Below, piece after piece: positions 34,207 to 43,571 of a DNA stretch of 64,000 bases (position 1 is the stretch's first letter; each line of letters opens with the position of its first letter). Both the position numbers and the translations under genes were made by a program. The DNA is from Polaromonas sp. JS666 (GTDB lineage: Bacteria > Pseudomonadota > Gammaproteobacteria > Burkholderiales > Burkholderiaceae_C), in the NCBI RefSeq assembly GCF_900103405.1, contig NZ_FNHX01000001.1, positions 1-64,000 of the forward strand. The letters run 5' to 3'. The notes below the pieces were generated by a model. That model was not told the origin of the DNA, ran no database searches, and worked only from the letters and a program-made list of their open reading frames with translations.

Positions 34207-35310
34207 GTGACTCAACCGGTACGCGCGGCGTATGACGCTGAACTGGCGGCGCGGGGTTACGTCAGCGACCCCGCGCAGCTGCGCGCCGTCGAGGCGCTGG
34301 AACGCTGCGCCTCTGAATGGGCCGAGTTCAAGGAGCAGCGCTCCAACGCCTTCAAGAAGCTGATCAACCGGCCCGACATTCCCCGCGGCGTGTACATGTA
34401 CGGGGGTGTCGGGCGCGGCAAAAGCTTTTTGATGGACTGCTTTTTCGGGGCGGTCCCGCTGCGGCGCAAGGTCCGGCTGCATTTTCACGAGTTCATGCGC
34501 GAGGTGCACCGCGAACTGCAAGACCTGCAGGGCACGGCCAACCCGCTGGATGAGCTGGGCCGGCGCATTGCCAAACGCTATCGGCTGATCTGCTTTGATG
34601 AGTTCCACGTGGCCGACATCACCGATGCGATGATTCTTCATCGCCTGCTCTCGGCCCTGTTCGAGAACGGCGTCGGTTTTGTCACCACCTCCAACTTCCA
34701 CCCCGACGAGCTCTACCCCAACGGCATGCACCGGGACCGCGTGCTGCCGGCCATTGAGCTGCTCAAGGCGAATCTGGAGGTCCTCAGCGTCGACAACGGC
34801 ACCGACTACCGCAGGCGTACCCTGGAGCAGGCCAGGCTCTATCACACGCCGCTGGGCCCCCAGGCCGACGCTGAAATGACGGAAACTTTCAATGCGCTGG
34901 CGGAATCCCAGGATGAAAACCCGGTGCTGCAGATCGAGTCCAGGCAGATCCAGGCCAGGCGCAAGGCGGGCGGGGTGGTCTGGTTCGACTTCAAGACGCT
35001 GTGCGGCGGGCCGCGTTCGCAAAATGACTACCTGGAGATCGCGACCCAGTTCCATACCGTGCTCTTGAGTGACGTGCCTTACATGCCCTTACGAATGGCC
35101 TCCGAAGCCAGGCGCTTTACCTGGCTGGTGGATGTGCTGTACGACCGGCGGGTCAAGCTCATCATGTCGGCAGAAGTTCCGCCCGAGGCGTTGTACACCG
35201 AGGGACCGCTGGTGCACGAGTTCCCCCGCACCGTCTCCCGGCTCAATGAAATGCAGTCCAAGGAATTCCTGGCGCTTGACCGCCGCAACGTGGATACCAC
35301 CCTCACATGA
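34207..35310 (+). CDS. zapE: Cell division protein ZapE (AFG1-like ATPase)
   Basis: A 367-residue AAA-type ATPase of the AFG1/ZapE family, which acts with FtsZ under stress in other proteobacteria. Visible: Walker A GGVGRGKSFLMD, Walker B RLICFDEFHVADI, sensor segment FVTTSNFHPDELYPNG, and the C-terminal RFTWLVDVLYDRRVKLIMSAE. The start is GTG at 34207, 19 bases after lpdA. The stop overlaps the next gene by ATGA. Confidence 0.9.
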   Translation: MTQPVRAAYDAELAARGYVSDPAQLRAVEALERCASEWAEFKEQRSNAFKKLINRPDIPRGVYMYGGVGRGKSFLMDCFFGAVPLRRKVRLHFHEFMREVHRELQDLQGTANPLDELGRRIAKRYRLICFDEFHVADITDAMILHRLLSALFENGVGFVTTSNFHPDELYPNGMHRDRVLPAIELLKANLEVLSVDNGTDYRRRTLEQARLYHTPLGPQADAEMTETFNALAESQDENPVLQIESRQIQARRKAGGVVWFDFKTLCGGPRSQNDYLEIATQFHTVLLSDVPYMPLRMASEARRFTWLVDVLYDRRVKLIMSAEVPPEALYTEGPLVHEFPRTVSRLNEMQSKEFLALDRRNVDTTLT

Positions 35311-35972
35311 AAAAATTCGCCGCCGCATGCTTTCTCGCCACCCTGGGCGTGCTTGCGGGCGCGCAACCCGCGGCGCAACAGCCGGCCGCGCCCGCCGAGG
35401 CTCCCCGCAGCATCGATGCTGAGCGGGCCAGGATCAGCGCCGAACGCAGTCGCCTGGAAGCGGGTTTCCTCGCTGAAGACGCCGAGTGCTATAAAAAATT
35501 CGCCGTCAACAGCTGCCTGGGCAAGGTCAACGAACGCCGCCGCGAAGTGATGGGCGACCTGCGCCGCCAGGAAATCCTGCTCAATGATGAAGAGCGGCGC
35601 AACCGCGGTGCCGAGCAGATCCGCAAGACCGAGGAAAAGGCTTCACCCGAAAACCAGCAGGAAGCCGCCGACCGCCGGGCCAAAGCCGCAGGCGACTACC
35701 AGTCACGCCTGGAGCGGGAAAAGAAAAAGAACGAGGACCGTGCCGCCGCCAAGGCCGGTGAGCAGGGTAACAGCGATGCCAGCGCAGCCAGGCTCAAGGG
35801 CAGCCAGGAGAAATCCCAGACGAAGGCTGACAAGCAAGCCACCGCGGCAGCGGAGGCTAAAAAATTCGCCGACCGCCAGAAGGAAGCGCAGGAGCGCAAG
35901 GCCCAGCACGAAAGCGACCGGCTCAAGCAGACCAAGCCGCCGGCCAAGTCCCTGCCATTACCCCAGGACTAA
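35307..35972 (+). CDS. Periplasmic coiled-coil protein, unknown
   Basis: A 221-residue protein with a Sec signal (MKKFAAACFLATLGVLAGA) and an almost wholly helical mature part. Residues 38-105 and 110-210 are rich in Glu, Arg, Lys, Gln and Ala with long coiled-coil character. Two cysteines (DAECYKKF and NSCLGKV, about 56 and 66) could form a disulfide hairpin. Coupled by ATGA to zapE. Its 3' end overlaps the convergent PP2C gene by 15 bases. No characterised homologue is recognised. Confidence 0.7.
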   Translation: MKKFAAACFLATLGVLAGAQPAAQQPAAPAEAPRSIDAERARISAERSRLEAGFLAEDAECYKKFAVNSCLGKVNERRREVMGDLRRQEILLNDEERRNRGAEQIRKTEEKASPENQQEAADRRAKAAGDYQSRLEREKKKNEDRAAAKAGEQGNSDASAARLKGSQEKSQTKADKQATAAAEAKKFADRQKEAQERKAQHESDRLKQTKPPAKSLPLPQD

Positions 35973-36746
35973 GCGGGGCGGTGGCTCAGGGGCCAAGGGT
36001 TCGAGCTTGACGATCACCAGCGAGAGGTTGTCGCCGCCGCCGCGTGCTCGTGAACGGGCTTTCTGGATCAGGAACTCGGTGGCTTCGCGCGGTGACAGCA
36101 TGGACAGGGCCGAGCCCATTTCGCTGGCGCTGAAGTAGTGCCAGACGCCGTCGCTGCAGGCCAGCAGCACGTCTTCCGGGCGTAGCTGGGGGATGAAGTG
36201 GTGCGTGATGGGCGGAGCGTCTTCGGTGCCCAGGCAGCCCATCAGGATGTTGGACTGGGGATGGACGTTGGCTTCCTCCTCGGTGATCTCGCCCTTGTCG
36301 ACCAGCGTCTGCACGTAGGAATGGTCCACTGTCCTGTGAACCAGCTTGCTGCCCTGGTAGTGGTAGATGCGGGAGTCGCCGGTGTGCACCCAGTGGCAGT
36401 CGCCGCCCGGGTTGATCAGGAAGGCCGCCAGCGTGCTGTGGGGCTCCTGTTCGGCCGAGATCGCCGTGAGCTTGATCACGATGTGCGCTTCCTCGACGAT
36501 CTGCTTGAGCATGGCGGGGGCGTCATCGCTCTCCGGCGAATAGCGGTCAAAGAGCTGCTTGGCGGTCAGCATGACCTGGTCGGAAGCCTTGCGCCCGCCG
36601 CTGCGGCCTCCCATGCCGTCAGCCACGATGCCCAGCATGCAGCCGGGAATCCGCGAGTGGCTGAACAGGTTGACCTGGTCTTGCTGGTAGTCCCGGTCCC
36701 CTTTGTGGATACCGGTGGAAGCTGTGATTCGATAACCTTTGGACAT
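35958..36746 (-). CDS. PP2C-family protein serine/threonine phosphatase
   Basis: A 262-residue metal-dependent phosphatase. PP2C motifs are all visible: RDYQQDQ, GIVADGMGGRSGGR (metal-binding Asp and Gly), HWVHTGDSRIYHY, DHSYVQTLVDKGEITEEEA, LLACSDGVWHY and GGGDNLSLVIV. No membrane segment; a free cytoplasmic phosphatase. No partner kinase gene is adjacent. It is divergent from the DUF465 gene and convergent with, and slightly overlapping, the coiled-coil gene. Confidence 0.9.
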   Translation of the reverse strand: MSKGYRITASTGIHKGDRDYQQDQVNLFSHSRIPGCMLGIVADGMGGRSGGRKASDQVMLTAKQLFDRYSPESDDAPAMLKQIVEEAHIVIKLTAISAEQEPHSTLAAFLINPGGDCHWVHTGDSRIYHYQGSKLVHRTVDHSYVQTLVDKGEITEEEANVHPQSNILMGCLGTEDAPPITHHFIPQLRPEDVLLACSDGVWHYFSASEMGSALSMLSPREATEFLIQKARSRARGGGDNLSLVIVKLEPLAPEPPPRLVLG

Positions 36747-36830
36747 TGTGTGGTCGTTCGGGCGCGAGGCTCGATTTATGGTCGCAATCGACGTATTATC
36801 AAGCGAAGCGGCGCGTACGGATAAAAAACC

Positions 36831-37034
36831 TTGGACTTAAATTTACATTCCCCGGAACGGCAGCTGATTGAACTCAGGATGGAGCATGCGGACCTCAACG
36901 CGCTGGTGGACATCGCGGCGCACACCATGCCCATCGACGAACTGCTGCTCAGGCGCCTTAAAAAACGGCGCCTGCAGCTGCGTGACCAGATCGCTCAACT
37001 CGAGTTGTCGCTGGACCCTCCCGAGCCCGCCTGA
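36831..37034 (+). CDS. Small DUF465 (YdcH-like) protein
   Basis: A 67-residue helical hairpin protein of the DUF465 family (QLIELRMEHADLNALVD, then LLLRRLKKRRLQLRDQIAQLEL). Function is unknown in the family. The only start giving the full domain is TTG at 36831; an in-frame stop lies at 36822-36824. The TGA overlaps the helicase ATG by one base (TGATG), so the two are likely co-translated. Confidence 0.75.
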   Translation: MDLNLHSPERQLIELRMEHADLNALVDIAAHTMPIDELLLRRLKKRRLQLRDQIAQLELSLDPPEPA

Positions 37035-39040
37035 TGACGCTTGCGCTTGAAGTCGAAGAGGCTTTTGCGCCCGGCGGTGTGCTGTCGCGGGCGGCCGAGC
37101 ACTTCACGCCGCGCAGCGGGCAGACCGAGATGGCCCTGGCCGTGGCACGCGCCATTGAGGGGGCTTACCCCCTGGTGGTCGAAGCCAGCACCGGTGTGGG
37201 TAAAACTTTTTCCTACCTGGTCCCGGCGCTGCTGAGCGGCGAGCGCGTGCTGCTGTCGACCGCGACCAAGGCCTTGCAGGACCAGCTGTTCGGTCGCGAC
37301 CTGCCGCGCCTGGTCGAGGCGCTGGGGCTTCCCGTCAGCACGGCCCTGCTCAAGGGGCGGGCCAGCTACCTGTGCCTGCATCGCATGGAGATGGCCCGCC
37401 AGGAGGCTTACCTGCCCGACGGCGTTTCCGTGCGCGCCCTGGCCAGGATTGAAGAATGGTCCAAGGTGACGCGCACCGGCGACCTGGCCGAGCTGCCGGG
37501 GCTGGATGAGCGCTCCCCCATGATCCCGCTGGTGACCTCCACGCGCGAAAATTGCCTGGGTGCCCCATGCCCGCGTTTTCGGGCTTGCCACGTGAACCTG
37601 GCCCGCAGGGAGGCCATGGCGGCCGACGTGGTGGTAATCAACCACCACCTTTTTTTCGCCGACTTGGCGGTGCGTGAATCCGGCGTGGCCGAGCTGCTGC
37701 CTTCGGTGCGCATCGCCATCTTCGACGAGGCGCACCAGCTCAACGAAACCGGCGTGCAGTTCCTGGGCACCAACCTGACCACCGGCCAGTTGCTGGATTT
37801 CGCCAGGGACATGCTGGCCACCGGCCTGCAACTGGCCCGCGGCCTGGTCGATTGGCAGGAGGTGGTGTCCGCCGTCGAGCACGCCGCACGCGAGCTGCGC
37901 CTGTGCGCTGGCAAGCAATACCCCGGAACCAAGCTCAGGTGGGTGGACGAATCCCCTGAAGGCCTGGATGCGGACGAATGGAACGCCGCGTTGCAGGCCG
38001 TTCACGCTTCCTGCGAGCAGGCCTGCGCGGCCCTGGACACGGTCAGTGAAATCGCCCCCGACTTTGTTCGCTTGCATGAACGTGCCGCGGAACTGGCCGA
38101 ACGCGCCCGGCGCTTTGTCCATGCCTGTGAGCCAGGCTGTGTGCGCTGGGCCGACGTGGGCACCCAACTGCGGCTGGTCGAGTCGCCTCTGGACATTTCC
38201 AAGGCCGTCAAAAGCAAGGTGCTGGGCGCGGGCGGCGGCGCCGAAAAAACCTGGGTATTCACCTCGGCCACGCTGGGCGACGACGACAAGCTCAGCTGGT
38301 TCACCCAGCCTTGCGGGCTGGAGGAGGCCGAGGTTTTGCGCGTGGGCAGCCCTTTTGACTATGCACGCCAGGCGGCGCTCTATGTGCCGCCGGCCTTTCC
38401 CAAGCCGGGCGATCCCGCCCATACGGTGAAGGTGGCCGAATCCGCAGTCAGGTGGTCACGGCGCCTGGGCGGCCGCACCATGGTGCTGACCACCACGCTG
38501 CGGGCCTTGCGCACCATTGGTGACGCGCTCAGGGATGTTTTCCGGGAGTCACCCGACATGGAGGTGCTGGTGCAGGGCGCCATGCCCAAGCGCGTGCTGA
38601 TCGAGCGCTTCCGCGAGGGCAACGCCAACGGCGGCAAAGGCTGCGTGCTGGTGGCCTCGGCCTCGTTCTGGGAGGGTATCGATGTGCCGGGCGACGCGCT
38701 GCAACTGGTCATCATCGACAAGCTGCCTTTTCCGCCGCCCAATGACCCGCTGGCCGAGGCCCGCTCCAAGCTGCTGGAGTCACAGGGGCGCAGCGCCTTT
38801 AATGATTATTTTCTGCCTGAGGCGGCCGTGGCGCTCAAGCAGGGCGCCGGCCGGCTGATACGCCGTGAAACCGACGAGGGCGTGCTGGTGGTGTGCGACA
38901 GCCGCCTGGCATCTATGGGCTACGGCAAGCGGCTGCTGAGGGCGCTGCCGCCCATGCGGCGCCTGGCGTCAGAGCAGGAGCTGACGGACAGGCTGGACAG
39001 CCTTACCAGAACTTGTACCAGGGATTGTCTGCAGCCTTGA
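37034..39040 (+). CDS. ATP-dependent DNA helicase, DinG/YoaA family
   Basis: A 668-residue superfamily 2 XPD-like helicase. Motifs: Walker A EASTGVGKTFSYL, four cysteines suited to a [4Fe-4S] cluster (SYLCLHRM, then CLGAPCPRFRAC), DEAH box AIFDEAHQLNE, and C-terminal helicase motifs ASFWEGIDVPGDAL and QGAGRLIRRETDEG. It resembles YoaA more than DinG in length. A role in unwinding DNA at damaged forks is the family expectation. The 3' end overlaps bamD on the opposite strand by 38 bases. Confidence 0.88.
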   Translation: MTLALEVEEAFAPGGVLSRAAEHFTPRSGQTEMALAVARAIEGAYPLVVEASTGVGKTFSYLVPALLSGERVLLSTATKALQDQLFGRDLPRLVEALGLPVSTALLKGRASYLCLHRMEMARQEAYLPDGVSVRALARIEEWSKVTRTGDLAELPGLDERSPMIPLVTSTRENCLGAPCPRFRACHVNLARREAMAADVVVINHHLFFADLAVRESGVAELLPSVRIAIFDEAHQLNETGVQFLGTNLTTGQLLDFARDMLATGLQLARGLVDWQEVVSAVEHAARELRLCAGKQYPGTKLRWVDESPEGLDADEWNAALQAVHASCEQACAALDTVSEIAPDFVRLHERAAELAERARRFVHACEPGCVRWADVGTQLRLVESPLDISKAVKSKVLGAGGGAEKTWVFTSATLGDDDKLSWFTQPCGLEEAEVLRVGSPFDYARQAALYVPPAFPKPGDPAHTVKVAESAVRWSRRLGGRTMVLTTTLRALRTIGDALRDVFRESPDMEVLVQGAMPKRVLIERFREGNANGGKGCVLVASASFWEGIDVPGDALQLVIIDKLPFPPPNDPLAEARSKLLESQGRSAFNDYFLPEAAVALKQGAGRLIRRETDEGVLVVCDSRLASMGYGKRLLRALPPMRRLASEQELTDRLDSLTRTCTRDCLQP

Positions 39041-39827
39041 AGCCCTTGGTGAGGAACTGGCTCTGCGGATAGTTCTTTTCCATGATGCGGCGGGTGTCGT
39101 CGCGCAGCTCGGCCATGCCCAGGGCATCATAGGATTTGTAGAGGATGTAGACGGCTTCTTCCAGCGCTGGCACGTCGCGGTAGTCGGCGATCGCGGTCTG
39201 GGCGCGGTTGATGGCGGCCACATAGGCGCCACGGGAATAGTAGTAGCGCGCCACATGCACTTCCGATTGCGCCAGCGAGTTCACGATATAGCTCATGCGC
39301 AGGCGGGCATCGGGCGTGTACTTGGACTCGGGGAAGCGGGTCACCAGCTCCCGGAATGATTCAAACGATTCCTTGGCGGCCTTCTGGTCGCGTTCGGACA
39401 GATCCTGGCGCGAGATAAAACCGAAAATGCCCAGGTTGTCGTTGAAATTGACCAGGCCCTTGAGGTAAAGCGCATAGTCGAAGGCGGGGCTGGCGGGATG
39501 CAGCTTCATGAAGCGGTCCAGCGTCGCGATGGCCTGGGCCTGTTCGCTGCCCTTGTACTGGGCATAGGCTTTTTCAAGCTGGGCCTGCTGGGCCAGCGGG
39601 GTGCCCGCCGCGCGGCCTTCGAGCTTTTCATACAGGGGAATCGCCTTGTCGTAGGCACCCGAGCTCGCTTCATCCTTGGCTTCGGCGTAGATCTTGTTGG
39701 GGCTCCAGGTGGCCGTCTTGTCGGCGGCTGGTGTGCTGGAGCAGCCGCCGATCACAAAGGACAGTGCGCAAACGGCTGCAAGAAGCGGCATTGCATTGGG
39801 AACGACCGATAATTTGGTGGAAAACAT
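39003..39827 (-). CDS. bamD: Outer-membrane assembly lipoprotein BamD
   Basis: A 274-residue BAM-complex lipoprotein made of TPR units. Lipobox IGGC (Cys29) follows the hydrophobic stretch VCALSFVIGG. TPR-type helices follow (IYAEAKDEASSGAYDKAIPLYEKLEGR, AIATLDRFMKLHPASPAFDYALYLKG, SFRELVTRFPESKYTPDARLRMSY). It recruits outer-membrane proteins to BamA. The start may alternatively be the internal Met13, giving a tighter signal peptide. Divergent from rluD, an arrangement shared with many proteobacteria. Confidence 0.93.
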   Translation of the reverse strand: MFSTKLSVVPNAMPLLAAVCALSFVIGGCSSTPAADKTATWSPNKIYAEAKDEASSGAYDKAIPLYEKLEGRAAGTPLAQQAQLEKAYAQYKGSEQAQAIATLDRFMKLHPASPAFDYALYLKGLVNFNDNLGIFGFISRQDLSERDQKAAKESFESFRELVTRFPESKYTPDARLRMSYIVNSLAQSEVHVARYYYSRGAYVAAINRAQTAIADYRDVPALEEAVYILYKSYDALGMAELRDDTRRIMEKNYPQSQFLTKGFKAADNPWYKFW

Positions 39828-39844
39828 TGCAATCGACCTTCTTG

Positions 39845-40879
39845 ATGACTGATTCAGAACAAAGCAAATTGATTATATCGGCCGCTGCTGCGCCCGAAAG
39901 CGTCCCGGACGAGGCCCAGGAGGAGGGGGATACAGCAGCCGAGATGGAGTTGCGGCAGGTGACGGTGCCCGCGGAGAGTCACGGCAGCCGGCTTGACCGC
40001 GCTTTGGCCGCCATTGTGCCCGAGTTCTCGCGCACTTATCTCCAGCAATTGATCGAAGGCGGCATGGTGAAGCTGGCCGGTGCGCCGGCGACCAAGGCTT
40101 CGGCCAAGGTCAAGGCCGGGGATGCGCTCCTGATCGAATTGCGCCCCACGCCGCAAAGCCAGGCTTTCAAGCCCGAGGCCATGGCGCTGGACATCGTGTT
40201 TGAAGACGCTTACCTGATGGTGGTCAACAAACCGGCAGGGCTGGTGGTGCACCCCGCACCGGGCAACTGGAGCGGAACCCTGCTCAACGGCCTGCTGGCG
40301 CATGACCCCCAGGCCGTGTTCCTGCCGCGCGCCGGCATCGTCCACCGCCTCGACAAGGACACCAGCGGCCTGATGGTGGTCGCCCGCCAGCGAACGGTGA
40401 TGGACCAGCTGGTCGGCCTGATCGCCGCCCGCGAGGTAAGCCGGGAGTACGTGGCCCTGGCCCACGGTGCCTGGCAGGGCGCAAAGACCCGCCAGGTTGA
40501 CGCCCCCATAGGCCGTGACCCGCGCAACCGGCTGCGCATGGCGGTGGTGGACCTGGAGAAAAACGCCGGCAAGACGGCTTCCACGGTGGTGTCGCTGCTG
40601 CAAAACGCCGGCAAGCACTGCCTGGTCAAGTGCAAGCTGCATACGGGGCGCACCCACCAGATCCGGGTCCACATGGCGCTTCTGGGCCATCCGCTGGTGT
40701 CCGACGAACTCTATGGCGGGACACCCGCCGCGGGCCTGGGCCGCCAGGGCCTTCATGCCTGGCGCCTGGCCTTCAGCCACCCCGTCACAGGCAGGGCCAT
40801 GGAATTCCGGGCCGAGCCGCCCGCCGACCTTCAGGCCGCCATTGCCGGTTTGGGCCTGATATACAATCAAATTCAGTAG
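39845..40879 (+). CDS. rluD: 23S rRNA pseudouridine synthase RluD
   Basis: A 344-residue pseudouridine synthase with N-terminal S4 domain (SRLDRALAAIVPEFSRTYLQQLIEGG) and RluA-type catalytic domain with GIVHRLDKDTSGLMVVA (catalytic Asp) and LVKCKLHTGRTHQIRVHMA. RluD modifies helix 69 of 23S rRNA. An acidic leader of about 35 residues precedes the S4 domain. Start at 39845 chosen; upstream frame would run into the divergent bamD gene. Confidence 0.92.
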   Translation: MTDSEQSKLIISAAAAPESVPDEAQEEGDTAAEMELRQVTVPAESHGSRLDRALAAIVPEFSRTYLQQLIEGGMVKLAGAPATKASAKVKAGDALLIELRPTPQSQAFKPEAMALDIVFEDAYLMVVNKPAGLVVHPAPGNWSGTLLNGLLAHDPQAVFLPRAGIVHRLDKDTSGLMVVARQRTVMDQLVGLIAAREVSREYVALAHGAWQGAKTRQVDAPIGRDPRNRLRMAVVDLEKNAGKTASTVVSLLQNAGKHCLVKCKLHTGRTHQIRVHMALLGHPLVSDELYGGTPAAGLGRQGLHAWRLAFSHPVTGRAMEFRAEPPADLQAAIAGLGLIYNQIQ

Positions 40880-41001
40880 TCTCCAGCTACCTGCACCATG
40901 GCTCCTGACCAGGAGATTGCGCATGGATGCATGCGCGAACAAGCGCCGAACCCACGTTTTCCCGGCCTTTTTTTCCGCCCTTTTTCGGAACGACCACAAT
41001 C

Positions 41002-41835
41002 ATGAATACGACGGATGCAAAGCGCGTCCTCGAAACAGCACTTATTTGCGCGCAGCAACCGCTGCCACTGCGTGAAATGGGTGTGCTGTTCAACGGGGTA
41101 CTGACTGCCGACAGCCTCAAGCTGGTACTTGAAGAATTGCAGAATGACTGGTCGGGCCGCGGCGTGGAACTGGTGCACGTCGCGACCGGCTGGCGCTTCC
41201 AAAGCCGGCCCCAGATGCGCGAGTACCTGGACCGGCTGCACCCGGAAAAACCGCCTCGCTACAGCCGTGCGACGCTGGAAACGCTGGCCATCATCGCCTA
41301 CCGCCAGCCCGTAACGCGCGGCGACATGGAAGACATTCGCGGCGTGACGATCAACAGCATGATTCTCAAGCAGCTGGAGGACCGCGGCTGGGTCGAGGTC
41401 ATAGGCCACCGCGAGACCGTCGGGCGGCCCGCGCTGTACGCGACCACCCGGCAATTCCTGGACGACCTGGGCGTCGAGTCGCTGGACCAGCTTCCCGTCA
41501 TGGAAAGCAGCGGCGCAACGCCGGCCGCGATGCTCGAGCAGATCGAATTTGGAATGGCCGGGGGCGCGGACGGCGAGGCGCAGCTGGAAGGCCTGGAGCT
41601 TGCCGCGCAGGCGCAGGATCCCGCCTTTGTGGAGGACCCAGCCGACGTGAGCGAATCCCCGGAACCGGACGCTGTGAGCGAAGCCCATGAACCGGCCGGC
41701 GACGCCGAGGCGGCTGACATTGAAGTGCCCGAACCCGTGGAAGCGGCGGCCGAGGCCTCGCAGACCCAGGCTCCCGGTGACGGTGATGCTGAGGCTTCCG
41801 GGCAGGATGACGTCGATTTCCCCGTACGAATGTAA
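41002..41835 (+). CDS. scpB: Segregation and condensation protein ScpB
   Basis: A 277-residue winged-helix kleisin-associated protein of the SMC complex. The ScpB core is residues 1-170 ([67 protein letters not shown]). It is followed by an acidic, disordered tail (about 200-277) of Glu/Pro/Ala repeats, a common betaproteobacterial variation. scpA is not adjacent. The rluB start follows three bases later. Confidence 0.9.
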   Translation: MNTTDAKRVLETALICAQQPLPLREMGVLFNGVLTADSLKLVLEELQNDWSGRGVELVHVATGWRFQSRPQMREYLDRLHPEKPPRYSRATLETLAIIAYRQPVTRGDMEDIRGVTINSMILKQLEDRGWVEVIGHRETVGRPALYATTRQFLDDLGVESLDQLPVMESSGATPAAMLEQIEFGMAGGADGEAQLEGLELAAQAQDPAFVEDPADVSESPEPDAVSEAHEPAGDAEAADIEVPEPVEAAAEASQTQAPGDGDAEASGQDDVDFPVRM

Positions 41836-41838
41836 AAA

Positions 41839-43446
41839 ATGACCCAACAAGATCCTCCCGTCTCGCAACCCGTGGACGTGCCCACTGGTGAAGACCAGGC
41901 CAAGACGCTGCCCCAGGAGCAGCCCGCGCAGGAGGCTCCCGAGCTGATCACGCCGGCGCAAACCGATGCGCCGCCGCCCGCGCGGCCTGCCAGGGGACGC
42001 AACGCCGCCCCTGCTCCCGCCGCCGGCGCGATACGCTTTGAAGACGTGGTGACGGGGCAGTTTGACGCCGACGAGGAGGACGTCGCCCTCGCACCGCCCA
42101 AGCGCGTGTTGTCACCGCAGCCCGAAACCCCCAAGCTGCACAAGGTGCTGGCGCAGGCCGGCCTGGGTTCGCGCCTGGAGATGGAGCAGCTGATTCTGGA
42201 AGGGCGGATTTCCGTCAATGCCGAGCCGGCCCACATCGGCCAACGCATCCAGTTCGGCGACACCGTGAAAGTCAACGGCAAGCCCATCCGCGTGCGCATA
42301 GACCCGCCTCCGCCGCGCGTGATCGCCTATCACAAGCCCACGGGCGAAGTCGTCACGCACGACGACCCGCAGAATCGCCCAACGGTTTTCCGGCGCCTGC
42401 CCAAGCTGTTCCAGGGTAAATGGCAGTCGGTGGGGCGGCTTGACTTGAATACCGAAGGCCTGCTGCTGCTGACCAGCTCCGGCGAGCTCGCCAACAAGCT
42501 GATGCACCCGCGCTTCGGCCTGGAGCGCGAGTACGCGGTCCGCGTGCTGGGCGCCCTGAACAACGAAGAGAAAAACCGCCTGCTCGACGGCGTGACGCTG
42601 GACGACGGCGTCGCCCAGTTCGGCTCCATCGAGGCTGGCGGTGGCGAAGGCGCCAACTGCTGGTACCGGGTCACGATTTCCGAAGGGCGCAACCGCGAAG
42701 TGCGGCGCATGTTTGAGGCGGTCGGCCACGCCGTGAGCCGCCTGATCCGCATCCGTTACGGGGCCATGGTGCTGCCGCGCGGCCTCAAGCGCGGTGCGTT
42801 TGTTGAGCTGGACGAGCGCGACATCTGGGCCCTGACCAATGCCGTGGCGCGTTCCGAGTCCCGCGCCGATCCGCGTGCAGCCACTGCGGGCCCCCAGGCG
42901 GGCGCGCCGGGCGGCGAAGGCGGCGAGCCGCGCCAGGGGCGGGGCCCGCGCAGGAACGAGCGGCCGCGCGGCGGGCGCGACCGCTTTGCGTCGCCACCGG
43001 CGGAGCTTTCTTCCGGGGCCGCCGCGCAGGGCGGTGCCGACCAGGAGCCCGACGACTCGCAGCCGCCGCTACCGCGAAACGATTCCGCGCCTCGCGGTAA
43101 CCGGCGCCGTGGCGGAAAAGGCCGCGGCCAGGGCGGCAATGCCGGTCCCGGCCCCCGCAACGGGCCGCCCCCCGGCAATGGCATGCAGGGGCAAAAACGG
43201 CGTGACGACCGCGGTGACCGCGGCGACAAGCTTCCCGGCGGCGCCCAGCCTGATCCCATGAAAACCTCGTTCGGCTATATAGGCGCGGACACCTTTACGC
43301 GGCAACGCCAGGGTCAAGGCCAGCAGCGCCGCGGCGGCTCTGGCATGGGCGGCGGCGGCAATGCCGGCGGCCAGCGCCGAGGGGGCGGGGGCGGAAACCG
43401 GGGTGGCGGCAATCGCGGCGGTGGAAACCGTGGCGGAAACCGCTGA
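41839..43446 (+). CDS. rluB: 23S rRNA pseudouridine synthase RluB with long RGG-like tail
   Basis: A 535-residue protein. A low-complexity leader of about 95 residues is followed by an S4 domain (LHKVLAQAGLGSRLEMEQLILEGRISVN) and the RsuA/RluB catalytic domain (VGRLDLNTEGLLLLTSSGELANKLMHP with catalytic Asp; SEGRNREVRRMFEAVGHAVSRLIRIRYG). From about residue 335 to the end the protein is disordered and rich in Gly, Arg, Asn, Pro and Gln, finishing in GGNRGGGNRGG-type repeats. The core is of usual length; the tail is longer than in E. coli and looks RNA-binding. Confidence 0.9.
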   Translation: MTQQDPPVSQPVDVPTGEDQAKTLPQEQPAQEAPELITPAQTDAPPPARPARGRNAAPAPAAGAIRFEDVVTGQFDADEEDVALAPPKRVLSPQPETPKLHKVLAQAGLGSRLEMEQLILEGRISVNAEPAHIGQRIQFGDTVKVNGKPIRVRIDPPPPRVIAYHKPTGEVVTHDDPQNRPTVFRRLPKLFQGKWQSVGRLDLNTEGLLLLTSSGELANKLMHPRFGLEREYAVRVLGALNNEEKNRLLDGVTLDDGVAQFGSIEAGGGEGANCWYRVTISEGRNREVRRMFEAVGHAVSRLIRIRYGAMVLPRGLKRGAFVELDERDIWALTNAVARSESRADPRAATAGPQAGAPGGEGGEPRQGRGPRRNERPRGGRDRFASPPAELSSGAAAQGGADQEPDDSQPPLPRNDSAPRGNRRRGGKGRGQGGNAGPGPRNGPPPGNGMQGQKRRDDRGDRGDKLPGGAQPDPMKTSFGYIGADTFTRQRQGQGQQRRGGSGMGGGGNAGGQRRGGGGGNRGGGNRGGGNRGGNR

Positions 43447-43480
43447 GCACCGCAGAAGCACTTTGAATCACAGGGTTGAT

Positions 43481-43518
43481 CTGCGGTAGAAAGCCCGCAG
43501 GTTAAAATCATGGGCTTT
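43481..43518 (+). terminator. Overlapping alternative hairpins between rluB and ndk
   Basis: AAAGCCC (43490-43496) pairs with GGGCTTT (43512-43518), followed by an AT-rich run, and can end rluB transcription. The overlapping stem CTGCGG (43481-43486)/CCGCAG (43495-43500) excludes the first. The mutual exclusion could be attenuation of ndk or simple coincidence. Confidence 0.45.
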
Positions 43519-43571
43519 ATTCAATTTTTGAATAATTTAAAAATCCAAAAAATCTCAGTTAAGGAACTTTC

